Of a stretch of 64,000 bases of DNA, positions 38,099 through 51,664 are shown piece by piece. The stretch's first letter is position 1. Each line of letters begins with the position of its first letter. Under the pieces are notes generated by a model, which saw only the letters and a list, made by a program, of their open reading frames with translations, had not been told where the DNA came from and searched no databases. The DNA is from Plasmopara viticola (Eukaryota > Oomycota > Peronosporomycetes > Peronosporales > Peronosporaceae): NCBI GenBank assembly GCA_001695595.3, contig MBPM02000001.1:248001-312000 (forward strand). The letters run 5' to 3'. Position numbers and translations under genes: made by a program.

Positions 38099-41000
38099 TT
38101 AGAAGTCGGCGTCGAATCCGTCGTCGTCTCCTTGGACGGCAGCAAGCTTCTCCATTAATCTGCCGTTTTGGGCCGTTTTAGCCATCCCTTGCAAATCACT
38201 TCCTGCTGGCAATTTATTGCCAACCATGGGCTTTGTTCCAATGAGATTTTGCAGGTCCACCTCTTCTTCCTCTTCGAACTCCGAGTAATCGTTGATCTTG
38301 CCACCACGCATCAGCTACTCGCAAAATACATTGGACGTGAGTCGAACAATCAGAAGTTACAGCCTAACGCAGCTAATGCACCTTCTGGGAGAGCTTCATG
38401 GGACCGGTGCTCATAGACGTGAGCACATCGGAAGAAGTCCTCGAACTATCTTTTAAGCTGTGGGTGAGACGTTAACGTGGCGACGATCTATTCCATTGCT
38501 AAAGGACTATAACATACCTTGAAGATGCAATCTCAAACACTTTGCCTATTGATGGGCTTTGTCGTTGTGAAATCGCTGTCGGTTGCAGCTGTGGGATTCC
38601 ATCCTTGTCTGTAAGTTCGCCGGATATTAAATGCTCTGGTCCTGGTGTATGTTGTTTTTGCCACGGTAGTTTGGAAGAAGTAAAGGTCTCTTTACGAGGG
38701 CTTAATGCCATTTCACCTCCTCCACCACACACTGTTACCAAGTATTCACGGAGCTGCGATGCGAACTATAAGTATGATTGATCGAAAAACTTAGAAGCTA
38801 TCAAACCTTCCGTTGCGACCGCTCATTTCCAGAATCATGAGCTAGAAAAGCTGTTAGCGCCAAGTCAACAAGAATTGCCGCAGGAATTGCCTTTAATTCC
38901 ACTAGATGCTTAAAATGACTCGACAATGCTTTCCACAAGTCTGCATATAGTCAAAAACTTAAGTAAGAATGTTGAATTGGTCAAGCCAAAGGAACAAGTC
39001 TCACCTAGTTGCTTGTCCTTGTTGCTCTGGTGAAGTTTGCAGATCTTCTGATCAGTCATGATCCCCTCAAACGACTTCGGTGGAAAAAGCACTATGACTC
39101 CAAAAGCTTTAGCACGGTTTTTTAGGGCATGCGGTGTCAGGGTACGACTTACCTGGTCCAAGGTCCCTTGAAATGTCCAGTATTACCTCGAAACAAACGT
39201 CGGATCCGAAAAATGCAATTTGCGCCCTGCGTCCCCCAACTGCCATTCTACGGTAGGAAAAGGTAAGCCGATAAAGTTTTGATCTTAAATCTTGCACACA
39301 TACCTCATCAGCTCGCGTTTCGACTCGTACGATGATCCTGTATCTCTTGGCCCGTCTAAAGTGTCTCCCTCTGTTACACCTTCCTCCACCCGTCTAATTA
39401 GGGCTTCGAGTGCCTTCATACGGTCCGCTGGTGTCAACTTTTCAGTAATTGTCGCATATGTATATTGCTGTCACGATACACATTAGCAAAAGTGTCGACC
39501 CTGTGTGCGATTTCAGATTACCTCTTGTTTCGTTGTGCTAGGAGACTCTGGAAAGCTGTCGTGGCCTTTCATTGAGCTCATCACGGTTTCTGTGTTGTCT
39601 CCCACAGATTGATCAATGCTGCTCGAAATGGTTAAATTGACTTTTGTGCAATCACCAAGTAAGTCAAAGTCATCACTTTGCACGCTAGCCAGCATAATCT
39701 CATTTTCAGTGCGCTGTGCTATGACTGGCGTTAAAGGTGTCGGTAAGAATGGCTCTAAAACGTCCGTGACGTCTGGGAGTGCATCCTCTAAAGCCTTTTC
39801 TGTGTAGCTATCCTTCATTGCAACCAGCGTTTTGTCGGTATCGGGATAAGTTCTAGCCTTCGTTAAAATGCTTTCAGTCGTTGTGACGAAAGCGGAAGAC
39901 GTATCATGGATTGGTTTGGCTTTGTTGCTGTGCGAACCCAGACCAAAAACATGGTCACTTATCGGGCTATTTGAAGCAGCCACAATGCCTTTGTCACTTT
40001 TAATGGAGGTTTCTCTAGTCTCAAGATGATCTTTAGAAACTGCGATAGCGAGCATACCGGTGCTGTTAGAGGCATCAAAGTCAACCTGTCTGCTACCACT
40101 GCTTCCTTCCAGTATATAATCATTCTCATCCACAGAAAATAGAGGTTTAACAACTTGTGCCCCATTAAACGATCCACCATTTGATATTGACAATGGCAAT
40201 TCGTTTAAATTATCAGGAGCTCCACCGTGTCTTTCCGTGTACTTTGCAGAAATCTCAAAGCTTTTGGTTTCAGCTTGACGCTCAGAAAGTTCTTGTATCT
40301 CTGCTGTATTGTCTTCTGTCGGAATTGTATACGTGGAGAGCATAGCCGAAGAGTTTGTCCCTCGTCTTTCTAAACTATTGTCCGGAGAAACGATCATGTG
40401 CGACTTGTGTACGCAACTTGGGAGGTTCACATGTGTGAGAGTTGTCACCTCAAAGCTTTTCGCAATATCAAAGCAGCAAGTATCATGATTGGACACATCA
40501 TCTTTTCGTAGAACTTCTACTCTGCTTGATGAGAGTGGCTCGTTGGCTTCGGGAATAGAAAACAAAGTCCCAGTACCCAACGTTGGTATTATCTTAGACA
40601 ATATACACGGCTGACTGATGTCCTCATCACACTTTGTACTAATAGTGAGGTCATCGTGTGATATTGAGCCCTGTTGACTCGTATTTAAACATTCCGAAAA
40701 ACCATCAATCAGCGAGTCAGCATGTCCAGCCGAGTATGCAGCTACCCCCCAAGTTGTATGATTGTAATCAGCATTGGCTTCATGCGAATTGTTGACCTCT
40801 TTTGAATTGGCGTAATCAGTTTTTGCCAGATTGTACTCGTCAGTCGTAACTAAATTAGGATACGTTGTTCTTTTATCGAAATTGCATGCAGATTCATCAA
40901 GGTCGTCTTCGAAGTAATCCTCATATTTAGGTCCTTGCTCAGGCCTTTTCTCCTCCACATCAACACAATTTGCTTCTACCGTCGCACTTTTTCGCGCAGG

Positions 41001-42185
41001 CAATTCGATTGTTATTTGCCGTGCAAAGTCAATATCGTCATTCAAGTGGATATCGTCAAACGCGAGCAAGCTAAAGAATCAGCAAATAAACGTGAATGGT
41101 GTAAGAATGCCAAGTTCAATAAAGCAGACCTGCTGCCTTCTCGCAATGCTCGTAAGGTGTTTCGTGGCGACAATGCCTCGGATAATTTCTCTGCATCAGG
41201 TTGCATTAGTTAGTTGGAGCCAGCATATGAATCTCTCAGTACCTGTAAGCTCCTCGGCCACTTCAGGTGCTACCTCAGAGTGCCTTGCAGCATGTTGCTG
41301 AAGAATGCTTCGCGCTTCCACAGCCACTTTTCGAATATTCTGGTCAACTTCAATGGCTACAGCGCAGGCAAATAGTTAGTCATGCATTGCATTTGCATCT
41401 GATTCTGCATGAATAGCGAATTTCACCTTGATTTGTACTCTGCGTGCGCAAAAGCTCTCGCTCGTAATGCTCATTGTGCTCTAAAGTTTCGGCCAATTTC
41501 ACTTCATGTCGCTATAGCATAGAAGAAAGCAAATCAACCGTGTAAGCGAAGCATCAGTATAAAATTTCAACTCACCGTCTTGCGAATTAAGTCATCCATC
41601 TTCTGTTCCTTTTCAAAGCTCTGCCAGGTCAACATCACGGTCAGCACGTCAATCATGTATCGAAGCACCAACCTCTTGACCTTCTTGGCAAGATATCTGC
41701 GTCTCTCCACCGCTCTCTTCTTGTCCTCTAGCTCTTTAAGCTTCTGTACGCGCTGAAGCTGCTGCTGCTCCTGCCATGCAGGATAAATTTGCTCTACTCG
41801 ATGATTGTATCGTGACTTTTCTTGGACCAACAGCGCGCTGCTGCTCGAATGGTCGTTCTGCAGCCTATCGTGCATTTGCTTCTGCAATTCATGCAGCTCG
41901 CGCACAAAGCAGTCATTGTGCTTTTTGGCAGCAATAGCACTACTACGTTGTGTCTTCCATTTTTGCTGCAAACTCTGTACCGCCACGGCGCTGAACTCGG
42001 CTGCAGTTGCCTCACGCAGTGCCATGCGCTTCTCGATTGCTTGACGTTGTGCTGTCCTGTCACCACAGGTTCGTTAGCTGGATTGTAAGTATCTACAATT
42101 ACGCAGCCGAGAGTGTATTTGGAGCTTACAACTCCTCGCGCTTGCGCTGCAAAATCTCCATGCGAGATTCATACTCCGCCGACAT
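38099..42185 (-). CDS. Large coiled-coil protein, function unknown (faintly Kizuna-like N-terminus)
   Basis: Predicted 1126 residues in 13 exons on the minus strand: 42185-42130, 42056-41576, 41511-41427, 41356-41243, 41190-41130, 41070-39522, 39467-39304, 39247-39153, 39106-39005, 38940-38807, 38765-38518, 38457-38382, 38314-38099. Phases agree throughout. Residues 1-180 form a charged coiled coil (YESRMEILQRKREELTAQRQ, KLKELEDKKRAVERRRYLAK). Residues about 266-782 (one 1.5-kb exon) are acidic, Ser/Thr-rich and probably disordered. Residues 782-1126 are mixed helical (TPADRMKALEALIRRVEEG, FGVIVLFPPKSFEGIM) and end in an acidic GDDDGFDADF tail. The N-terminus recalls centrosomal Kizuna proteins, but that is a weak impression. 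Introns of 41 and 46 bases (38766-38806, 39107-39152) are short and need RNA support. The gene shares its upstream interval with SMC2. Confidence 0.7.
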
Positions 42186-42342
42186 GGTAGCTTCAACTAA
42201 ACCATCATTCTTTGCTGCATTTTGTAAATAACAAAGAAATAGCCATGCATATTAATTGAATAACCTGGTAGTAGCTAGGCTATATTATAAATCGGTGCAA
42301 AATATAGGAGTGCGCACTCGATCGACTTATTTACGCAGCGTA
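42186..42342. promoter_or_regulatory. 157-bp bidirectional promoter interval
   Basis: This gap separates two divergent start codons, that of the coiled-coil gene (42185, minus) and that of SMC2 (42343, plus). It contains an AT-rich CTATATTATAAAT core near 42281, which could serve either direction. Whether the two genes are co-regulated is inference. Confidence 0.6.
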
Positions 42343-45300
42343 ATGCACATCGAGGAAATTATCTTGGACGGCTTCAAGTCGTACGCGACGCGCACAGTGG
42401 TGAGTGGTTTTGACTCTCGCTTTAATGCCATTACGGGATTAAATGGCAGCGGCAAGTCAAACGTTTTGGACGCTATATGCTTCGTGCTGGGTATCACCAA
42501 TTTATCCCAGGTGCGCGCTAATAACCTACAAGAGTTAGTGTACAAGCAGGGTCAAGCGGGTGTGACCAAAGCTAGTGTTACAATTGTGTTCAACAACCAA
42601 GACGCCAAGGCTTCGCCCGTGGGCTACGAGCAGTACGAGCAGATTTCGGTGGCCCGTCAGGTCGTGATTGGTGGTAGAAACAAGTATCTGATTAATGGCC
42701 ACACAGCCCAAGTTAGTCAAGTGCAAAACCTCTTTCACTCGGTGCAGCTCAACGTCAACAATCCACACTTCCTTATCATGCAGGGGCGAATTACCAAAGT
42801 GCTCAATATGAAGCCGCCCGAGATCCTTGGCATGATTGAGGAGGCTGCTGGCACTCGTATGTATGAAAACAAAAAGATTGCGGCTTTGAAAACAATGACA
42901 AAGAAGGAGAAGAAGGTTGATGAAATCAACAGTATCCTTGCCAATGAGATTACGCCGACGCTCGAGAAACTTAGAGCCGAGAAGACTCACTATCTAAAAT
43001 GGGCGGCCAACAACACGGAAATGGAAAGACTCCAGCGATTCTGTGTGGCATACGACTATCAGAAGGCACAAGACGCGCTAACGAACACGGCGCAACATGT
43101 CGAGAAGATGCAACAAGACCAACGTGCAGCAAACGAGCAGGAAGCCCAGATTAAAGAGGAGATAAAGCAGGTTAGCGATGACATTGATGCACTATATGAG
43201 CAACGAGAGAAGAAGATGGGAAAAGAGTTTCAGCAGCTTAAAGACACTGCCGAAAATATTGGGAAGGAGGTTGTCAAAATCACGACTAAGTTAAAACACT
43301 GCAAAACCTCGATTGAACAGCAAGTAAAAGCTGAGGCTAGTATAAACGAGCAGCAAACAGAGACTGAACAGGCCATGGCCAAATTTGCGAACGAAATCGA
43401 AGCGGTAAAGAAGAAAGTTATCGAGGTCGAGGAGTCATTTAGTGCAAAAGAAACAGCGGCAAATGTATACCAGCGTCAAATCCAAGCACTTAATGCTGGA
43501 ATGGAGCAAAGTGGAGATAGCGACGAGTCTTTGTCAGAGCGTCTTGCGTCGAAGCAGCGAGAATTGCAGGAAAACGACACTGCGATCAAGCAGATTAACT
43601 TAAAGTTGAAGCACATGGAAGAGAGCATAAAGCATAAGCGTCGCGAGATCGAGCAGACGCGCACGAACAATCGCAGTATGGATGAAGAGCGGAAGCACAA
43701 GATCAATGAGCTCGAGCATATGCAGGGCAAGGTTAATTGTCTCACGAAAAGCTTCAATCCAGACGAGGAATGTAAGCTTCGCGAACGCATTAAAGGGCTG
43801 CAAGATCAAATAATGCGTGCTGAGAGAGAAGTGGATGATATCTCATCAGGGCTATCATCCCGATTGGATTTTAAGTATACTGATCCTTACCGCAATTTCC
43901 AGCGGGAAAGCGTAATGGGTGTGCTGGCTAATTTGCTCGAGACAAAGCACGAGTGGGCCGCGCTTGCTCTTGAAATTGCCGCAGGTGGAAAGCTATACCA
44001 GGTTGTGGTGGACAACGAGAAGACTGCCAAAGACATTCTCAAGTTTGGCCGTCTTTTGAACCGCGTGACAATTATTCCACTTAATCGTATTTCACGCAGA
44101 ACTCTTGATAGTCGTAAGATGGACAGGGCTCGACAAGTTGCCCGCCAAAAAGGTGGCAAGGTGTGGGAGGCAATGGAATTAATTAATTTTAAGCCAGGAC
44201 TTTTGCCAGCGATGGAGTACGCGTTCGGCTCTTCGATTATTTGCGAAACAAGCGAGCTTGCCAAGGATGTTACCTTTCACCGGGACATCAAGATTAGGAC
44301 GGTGACTCTTGATGGTGATTCCTTCGACCCAGCTGGTACTCTTCAAGGAGGTTCTGCGCCATCCAGCGGCACACCTATCCTTTTGAAGCTTCACCAGCTC
44401 ATAAGTCACACTCGCAAGCTGAGCGACATGCGTCGTGAGTGCCAGGATTGCTCTCGAGCCCTGGATGACATGAAACAGGTATGACCAAATTGACATTGCT
44501 TTTTTTCCTTAGTAACTTGACCTACATGTGCATCTAGGAGTCTAGTCGCTTTCGTCAGCTAAAAAATCAGATTGAGTTGAAGGAACATGAGCTGTGTTTG
44601 CTTGATGAGCGCATTGCTGCCAGCGTTTTTGCGCAATTGGAGCGTGACGTTTGTTCTTTAGAAGAGCAGTACGCACAGGATAGACAAGTTTTGATTACTA
44701 AAAAAGAAGCTGTTACTGCAATGTCGAAAGAAGTTAAGAGCCTAGATGCCGACATTGCGAATTTGAAGGAGTCACGCCAGTCAAAGATCGGCGTTTTAGA
44801 AAAGCAATTCGAAGAGGCGAAAAAAGAGACTCAAAGGGTCAGTGTGCACCTAAAGGCTGCTCAGCAGGAATTGTCTGAGTTGGTTTTGGAGTCGGAATCC
44901 GCAGAACAGGAGCTTGCAGGCATTAACGAAAACGTCACGAATATTCAAAAAGAACTTATAGAGCTTCGCAAAGAAGAAAATAAGGTTGAAAACAAGCTAG
45001 CAGAAGTTCAAGAAACCTATGAGAAGGCGTTGCAAAAGCTAGATGAACGTAGAAGCAACTTAAGTCTGAGCGACCAACAACTGAAAGAGCTTGGTGAACG
45101 TCAGAATGCTCTTTCAAAAAAAAAAAGTGATCTCGAGATTGAGCGCAAGAAGGCAGAGCATAAAATCTCTCGAATGGCGAAGGACGAAAACGATGCAAAG
45201 TTGATGGTGAAGAAATTGCAAAAGGCGCACCCATGGATAGAGGCCGAAAAGGAATTCTTCGGCCGCGAACACACGGACTACGACTTCCAGCGAAAAGACC

Positions 45301-46015
45301 CCTCGGCTGCAAATCGGCGCCTGCTTGAGCTAAAAGAAACACAGGGTGCATTATCGAAAAAGATTAACAAAAAGGTGATGGGTATGATTGAGAAGGCTGA
45401 GCAGGAGTATCAGGGCCTGATGAACAAGCGACACATTATCGAAAATGACAAGGAGAAGATTACGTCGGTCATTAAAGAACTTGACGCAAAGAAGAACGAG
45501 GCTTTAAAGACAACGTGGGTGAAGGTGAACAAGGATTTTGGTTCTATATTCGGAATGCTATTGCCAGGAACGCACGCAAAGCTGGACCCACCCACAAACG
45601 GTACGTTGTTATGTTTTGTAAATGCTAAAGCTAGCCATCATTCACTAGATCATAATATTTAGGGACCATTCTTGATGGACTTCAAGTGCGCGTCTCGTTC
45701 GGCGGCGTTTGGAAAGAAAGTTTGACGGAGCTAAGCGGTGGCCAACGCTCACTGCTCGCGCTGTCACTGATTTTATCGTTACTGCTATTTAAGCCCGCGC
45801 CGATGTACATTCTGGACGAAGTTGATGCCGCGCTGGATCTATCGCATACTCAGAATATTGGCCAAATGATTCGATCGCACTTCTCGCACTCGCAATTTGT
45901 GGTGGTGTCACTGAAGGAGGGCATGTTCAACAATGCGAATGTGGTCTTCCGAACTAAATTTGTTGATGGTGTCTCCACGGTGGTTCGTACGGTACCAAAG
46001 TCCCGCGCATGGTAA
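42343..46015 (+). CDS. SMC2: Condensin subunit SMC2
   Basis: ATPase subunit that pairs with SMC4 in condensin to compact and resolve chromosomes in mitosis. Predicted 1183 residues in three exons, 42343-44478, 44538-45600 and 45663-46015, close to the family length. The start [15 protein letters not shown] is typical of SMC2; an in-frame ATG 29 codons upstream adds non-conserved sequence and is rejected. Walker A GLNGSGKS is at residues 32-39, a Q-loop region around VYKQGQAG follows, then a long coiled coil. The hinge is at about 520-680 ([27 protein letters not shown]), then the second coiled coil. The ABC signature [13 protein letters not shown] and Walker [13 protein letters not shown] lie in the last exon. 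The FGGVWKESL segment precedes the signature, as in SMC2. All ATPase motifs are intact, so the gene looks functional. Confidence 0.97.
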
Positions 46016-46300
46016 TTAAGCATGACAGGATGCCACATAACTGAAAACCAAATCTCTTATTTTGGAGGAAGTTAAGGTACGGCATTTACTTTTTCGCGCA
46101 TGATATGTTGGATTAACAATAAAATACGATTGCAACGCACTCCATCAGATTACAGTGTTGACTGATCGATCACTATCATACCTAGCACCATCGCCGTCAT
46201 AGCTCTCGTCTCATCAAAAGCTATTGATGACTTCCATCGCCACGACACCTACCTCAATATAAAGCTCATAATTAAATGCCTGATCCGTACGAAATTGTTC
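46016..46300. other. SMC2 3' flank
   Basis: An AT-rich stretch with possible poly(A) signals (AATAAAATACG near 46119). No gene. Confidence 0.5.
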
Positions 46301-46309
46301 CGCAAGGGT

Positions 46310-46560
46310 AATTTTTTGTGTGGGCCATTACGCTTCTTGTTAAAAGGAGCCTTGAAAAAATACAAGCTCCAATAGGCACACTATCGGTATTTATACAATG
46401 TAGCCTGCTTAAATTGCATTTAGGAAGAAACGGGATAAAATATAGATCGGATTTAAACTGCACAAGTTACCTCACATATTAAATGGGGTATTCCCAAACA
46501 CCTCCACTATGCAACGTTTGTGTGAGCGTGTTACACCTGGAATCACTTGAAATTAGTTTT
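46310..46560 (+). repeat. Diverged LTR-like repeat, left copy
   Basis: Shares several blocks with 51700-52000 in the same order and strand: TTAAAAGGAG, AGGCAC...CGGTATTTATACA, a GCATACTTAA-like block, and TATTCCCAAACACCTCC against TATTTTCCCAAACTCCTCC. It is probably the 5' LTR of a very old element whose body fills 46.6-51.65 kb. Confidence 0.45.
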
Positions 46561-49500
46561 AGGCCCACTCAGGTTGATAGACAAGATGAATGATGTATTT
46601 GTTTCTTCGAAAAGGATATTCATGTATAAGTACATCAGCCTTAAGCTATTTGGGGGTTTAAGTTTAGTCAATAAATCGATTGGTTCGACTTATTTAAGAT
46701 CTAAGAGCTTTGACGCATTCACCAGTTTCCCACATGTCATGACACAGCGATAGCTTGAACCGTCAAGTATCCTGATATAAGTTCTGTATCCACTATGCGG
46801 TCGATCGTGCACCCAGGGATAGAATTTCATATATTTCCTTTGATGACGTTTCTCCTTCCAACTAAGGGTCTAGGCTTCTCATTGTGTCTGACGGTCGTAT
46901 ATTATCGGCTCGTGAAGCTTCGGTACTGTCACAGGTGTTACCCACCTGTGAAACAATGTTGCCATGTTACCCACTCTTTATTGTGAAACTTCGCTTCAAA
47001 TACTTCGTTACTTCCCTGAAAACTCATGTTACCATCTTTCCCACTGTGTATTGCAATGCTATCTCACCCGCAGCTGGTGGATCTGTGTTACACACTTGTA
47101 TTATTGCATCACCTCGACAAGGAAGGCATTGAAGACACCGCCTCGTATACATTCGTGGTGCGCATAAAAGCAGTCGAAGCACGACTCGTTAACGTTTTGT
47201 TGCGCGTAATTGGGCGGTTTGTAGAAAAATCAAACGATTCACTCACGCTTAAATGAAAAAAACTGGGCGTCTGTCCTGCGAATAGAGTGATTGATCACAC
47301 TAATGTAAAGACGACAATATAATGTTCAAATACTGCTTGTCAATGTCAGGACAAAATATAGCTGTTCGGTTAAAATCGTCAAATTCTACACACAGATCTA
47401 TAAAAGCTTAGGAAAGCCCGCAGCCGTTTTACCAGCCAGTAATACTAAACCAAATTCATCTTTGATGTTCTCTCTTTGAGCATTAGTCTACCTTTTTCGG
47501 CCGATCGAAATCGCTTACCGGCGTGTTTCCGACACGTCAAGGTCTACCAAGACTAAAAGCGTAATTTTGTCCCAATTAATCAATTCTATAAGCTGATTTC
47601 TCCTGTGAGAGTAAAGGGTAATCTGCTATAGTTCGTATCAAAAACGTCTGTCTAATTACTAAGGTTTTCCCCAGTACAGCACCCCGCCCCTATTGTGACC
47701 TTCTTTGAAATTCCAATCTCAGCCAGCGACCCTTTTAGATCTATGGATGAGACAAAAGGGCACTTCGTAGGCCCAGACATGACTATTGCCATAATTGAAG
47801 CAGCGGATGTTGCCTTTTATCAAAGCACTTGACTGGAGTGAGACTGAATCCGAGTTGTCGGGCCGACGGACATTGCTCTGGGTCCTACAAGAAATGAGCC
47901 TGTAAGAAACTGTACTCTTCTTAAAGAGAGTTTGCATCGCCTCTTTATATGTTCCGACCTACATCTGATGAGTTGAGCGCGTGGTGAGTCAATATTTGGG
48001 CCGTCAATGACCACAGTCACATTCCCTTGTTCCGCGAGTGACGCTCCAGTAATGGATGTTGCAATTTTTTATTTATTAATTTATCGATAAAGCTCGGATT
48101 TCCTTTTCTTGAGGGAAGTAAAGCACCTCTTCAGGTTAAAAGAGGTTAGCAAGTCGACGGAGCCGCGAGAGCTGTTCGTATCGACGAATGCGGGGAGAGA
48201 ATATTACCATTTTCGATTTATTTGCGAGGGTTCAGGCTGCTCTCGCGTCTCATTTGTTTTAGATTCCGTCTTTGGTTTGCACTAAATTGGTTGGATCGGC
48301 AGGCGATATATCCTAGTATCAGGTGGAGATGTCTCGATACATCCTTGTAATCAGCGTACATTATTTCTTGGCTCAGAGGTCCTGAAGGATCTCAAAGATC
48401 CGGTATTTTCTTTGTTAAGACTTTCCTTTGATTTGCTATCAAGGCTCCAGCGAGACTGGTCTCGTGTGAAAAAGGATTACTGTGTCACAAGGCAATGTTC
48501 ATTGCCGCTTGAGGAGTGTGGGCCCATTGATGTCTTATTTGCCGAACAGCATAAAATGTCATGATGAAAGAGCTTAATTAACATTATTTTGAAATAAGAA
48601 AGTCTCTGCTCTTCTTGCTAATCTCTGTGCTTTAGCATCAGTCAGAAAATTTCTATCGGGTCTATGCTTTGAGTGCAACAGCATCTGTAAGGCTATCCAT
48701 ATTCAGGAAAAACGTTTTGCTTACAACAAGCTCGAATTAAGTTTGTGTTTGTACTGTGCAGATGGTTTCTATCAAGTTCGCATGAAAATGTCGGATGCAT
48801 TTTTATAGGGGGTAAGTACGCCAAGCGGTACTGAATGCAGTGACCAATGATGCCTTAAAGGCTAAGCAGCATTTCATCGTTGGGTCACTTAATTGTTTCT
48901 ATCATTACGGGCTTTCGCCCAGACATATGCTGACGATATATTCATGTATAGTCGCTAAAAAGGATATAGATTGGCACTGATGGTCTATTCCGGTCACCTG
49001 AGACAAATTTATGAACATAACAAACTCGACATATATGATATTGCGGCAAGACTAGATTTTCCAATTGCTGTTTTGGGCTCGATCTGACTCCGTGAAAAAA
49101 AGTCGTCTACGATGCACTCTCAAAGTGATTTTTGGAAGTAATTACACTTGGCAATTTTTGCACCAGTACAGTGCGTGCATTGCGGGTCTCGCAACGAGAA
49201 TAGAGCGTTTTATGAGGCTAGGAGAAAAGCCATCAAGATACTTTTACAGTTTAATTTTTTTTACAGCCGGCTCTAGCCCAGGCTTTGCCGACGAGAAAAG
49301 ACAACTGAGCGTCATTTGTGCTTCCAAAAATAGCATGAGCTGCGTGCGATTGCTACTCTAGAAGTGTAGACGTGGGCGAGTCATCTTGCCTAAATCCAAT
49401 CAGCTTAGAGCTGCTGTTTGTAGCTACTTCTTTACCCGAAGCGTTTTCATACAGCAGATTCTTGGTCGATCCAGATCAGCAAAAACAAAGCTATTGCTAT

Positions 49501-51664
49501 GAGAATTTGTTAAGTATGCAAAAATTTAGACTCTTTAGTAAGTTTTTTCATCGCAGGAGAAAATGATAAAGTCGAGTGGCTTATCCTTCGACAGCAATTG
49601 CAGTTGCATTGTTACAAATGAAGAAAATGTTTCATATCAATAAGGTGAACCCGGTTGATCCAGCCGAAGTTGTTGTCTCAGCAGCAAAGATGTATAGCCT
49701 TTAGGGCATGATGGTCGTACGAGTAGTCGTTTCTGCCGAGAGAAATGTCGGTCTCGGTCTTCGCACATAATTGGACAAGTGGATGGCCGAGTGTGTTAAA
49801 ATCAGTCAGACTTGACAGAGAGTCATATCCTCCGCTCACGCATTGGCTCCTTTACAGAGCTTGTCAATATTGGCGGAGTGCTGGAAGCCCATTCTATTGT
49901 TATCTATCCCAGGGTTCAAAAACATGGGCAAGAAAAACTTCGTGTGCTGCCTTAGCAAGATGGCACAGTTTCACCTGTTCCAGGCGATAGAGCTAACGAT
50001 CAAACAACAAGGCCTTTTTTAGACACTGCAAAGAAGCTTAATGGCCTCTGACACAATAGTGTCGAATAGAAGGCCGCGGCTGACCGCTGCAACGTGGCAA
50101 ACGCTAAGCTTTTTAGTGTCTACATCAACCATCCACAAAGAGATGGATGGAAAGACACTAGAGAACACACGGCACAGTATCTGCGCTGAGATGCTCCATC
50201 CGTGGGCCGACAAACATTGTATGGATGAGTTTGCACTTAAAATTTGGCTCCCGCATCAACAGCTTGCACACTCTTCGATGTACTACTAGAGTCTTTTGCC
50301 AGCTTTTAAAGCACAGACTGAGTGAGAAAGAGGCGCGAAAAGTTTTTTTTTGTGAGACTAATATTCTTTTGGAAACACCTGTCTCACCTTAATATAAGTC
50401 TGCTTAATTTAATCACCAGGACAAGGAATGCGTTTGCATGTGACCAAAATAAACAAAAGGGGCGCTGAGACTTGCACGTGACAATGAATTCTAATGTATT
50501 TATCAAAAGTGATCTAGTATTGCTAGATACAAGTTCAGTATGTTCAGCAAAACGAAATATTCCTGTATCGAGACGATTGCGATTTCAGAAGGCATAGATC
50601 AGCGTACTCCATATCTTCCCGAGATGATTTGGAAGCCCTCGATATTATAGATTGGTCGTCTTAAGAAGCACTTAAGCTTCAGATGATTTCTAAAAAACAG
50701 TTATCTCATCAAAGCGTTACCGCACTTGCCTTTTCTGATCAGGCGAGTGGGAGTGCATATAACCACCTCCAAAAGGTTGAAGAGCTGAGTACGACGCTTT
50801 AGGCGACAAACTGACCCCTCAAAGAAAAGTAAAGGTTCGACGCAGTTTGAAGACGCTGAGCTGAGACTAAGAACGGTTAATCAGGCGATGAAGTGCATGA
50901 ATCACATGGCAAAAAAAATCATTTTTTTCTTTTAAAAGTTGGTCCCTATAACGTCGCGACCTGACCACTAGAGCTTGTACCGGCCGGGTACACTGAGAAG
51001 GCTTCCCTACTATTTGTTATTCGGAGAGTGAGCGGAACAGCGACTTGTGTTGGGGATCAGCGGTAGGCGTGTCACGCAGCCACTCATCCTGTGCTATACT
51101 GACTTTGACCACTATACCCACCCAAGGAATGTATCGGGGGCTGCCGTCTTTGACTTTACGTTTCTTCTGTCTCTAATCAGGTGATGTTATCAATAAAGCG
51201 TCAAATGTCGGTCCCTCGTCTCGAAAACCATAAATTTCCTTGTCTTTTTGGGCAAGACCTTTTGCATGGTCGATTAATCTGACATCAGGTCTTATACCTT
51301 TAAGAGACTATCCGCGGGTGATGAGATTGTCTTGACAACGTTTTCATTGATTGTCGACTTCTTCGCAGGTCTATCGGGTTATCACTTTGTCATAATTATA
51401 TTGCAAAGGCGAAAATGGTTGCGAAGCACCTGGCGAAGGGGAGCGACAAGTTCGCGTTCATCTTAGCAGTGACGCCGGTTTGAGTGGAGGGACCAAGTTT
51501 TGTGCTGTGGCACAAGCAACCTTCTTCGGTGTCAGCGTGGTTATCGTAATTTACCCCACCAGCCAATAGTCGTCTTTGCTGTCTACTTAGGCATCATTAT
51601 GACGTGTTGTACATAAGTCAAGATATTTAACATAAATTCTATTCCTAATTTTATTTGGGGGAAA
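46561..51664. other. Body of a decayed retroelement or desert sequence
   Basis: Five kilobases without a supportable gene. Short open frames carry no complete motif. A phrase near 50990-51040 (RRLPYYLLFGE) resembles the SPY-LFGR stretch near the end of some LTR-element integrases. TTTGGGGGAAA at 51654-51664 would fit a polypurine tract just before the right-hand repeat. These are weak signs of an LTR element on the plus strand. Confidence 0.35.
46929..46951. repeat. 9-bp inverted repeat hairpin
   Basis: TCACAGGTG at 46929-46937, loop TTACC, then CACCTGTGA at 46943-46951. It starts a short stretch in which TGTTACCCAC-like sequences recur (46935, 46964, 47025, 47085). Confidence 0.6.

Noticed and set aside
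42256..42342. SMC2 start at the upstream in-frame ATG (42256)
   Set aside because: The extra 29 residues are not SMC-like, and the conserved N-terminus begins at [15 protein letters not shown] (42343).
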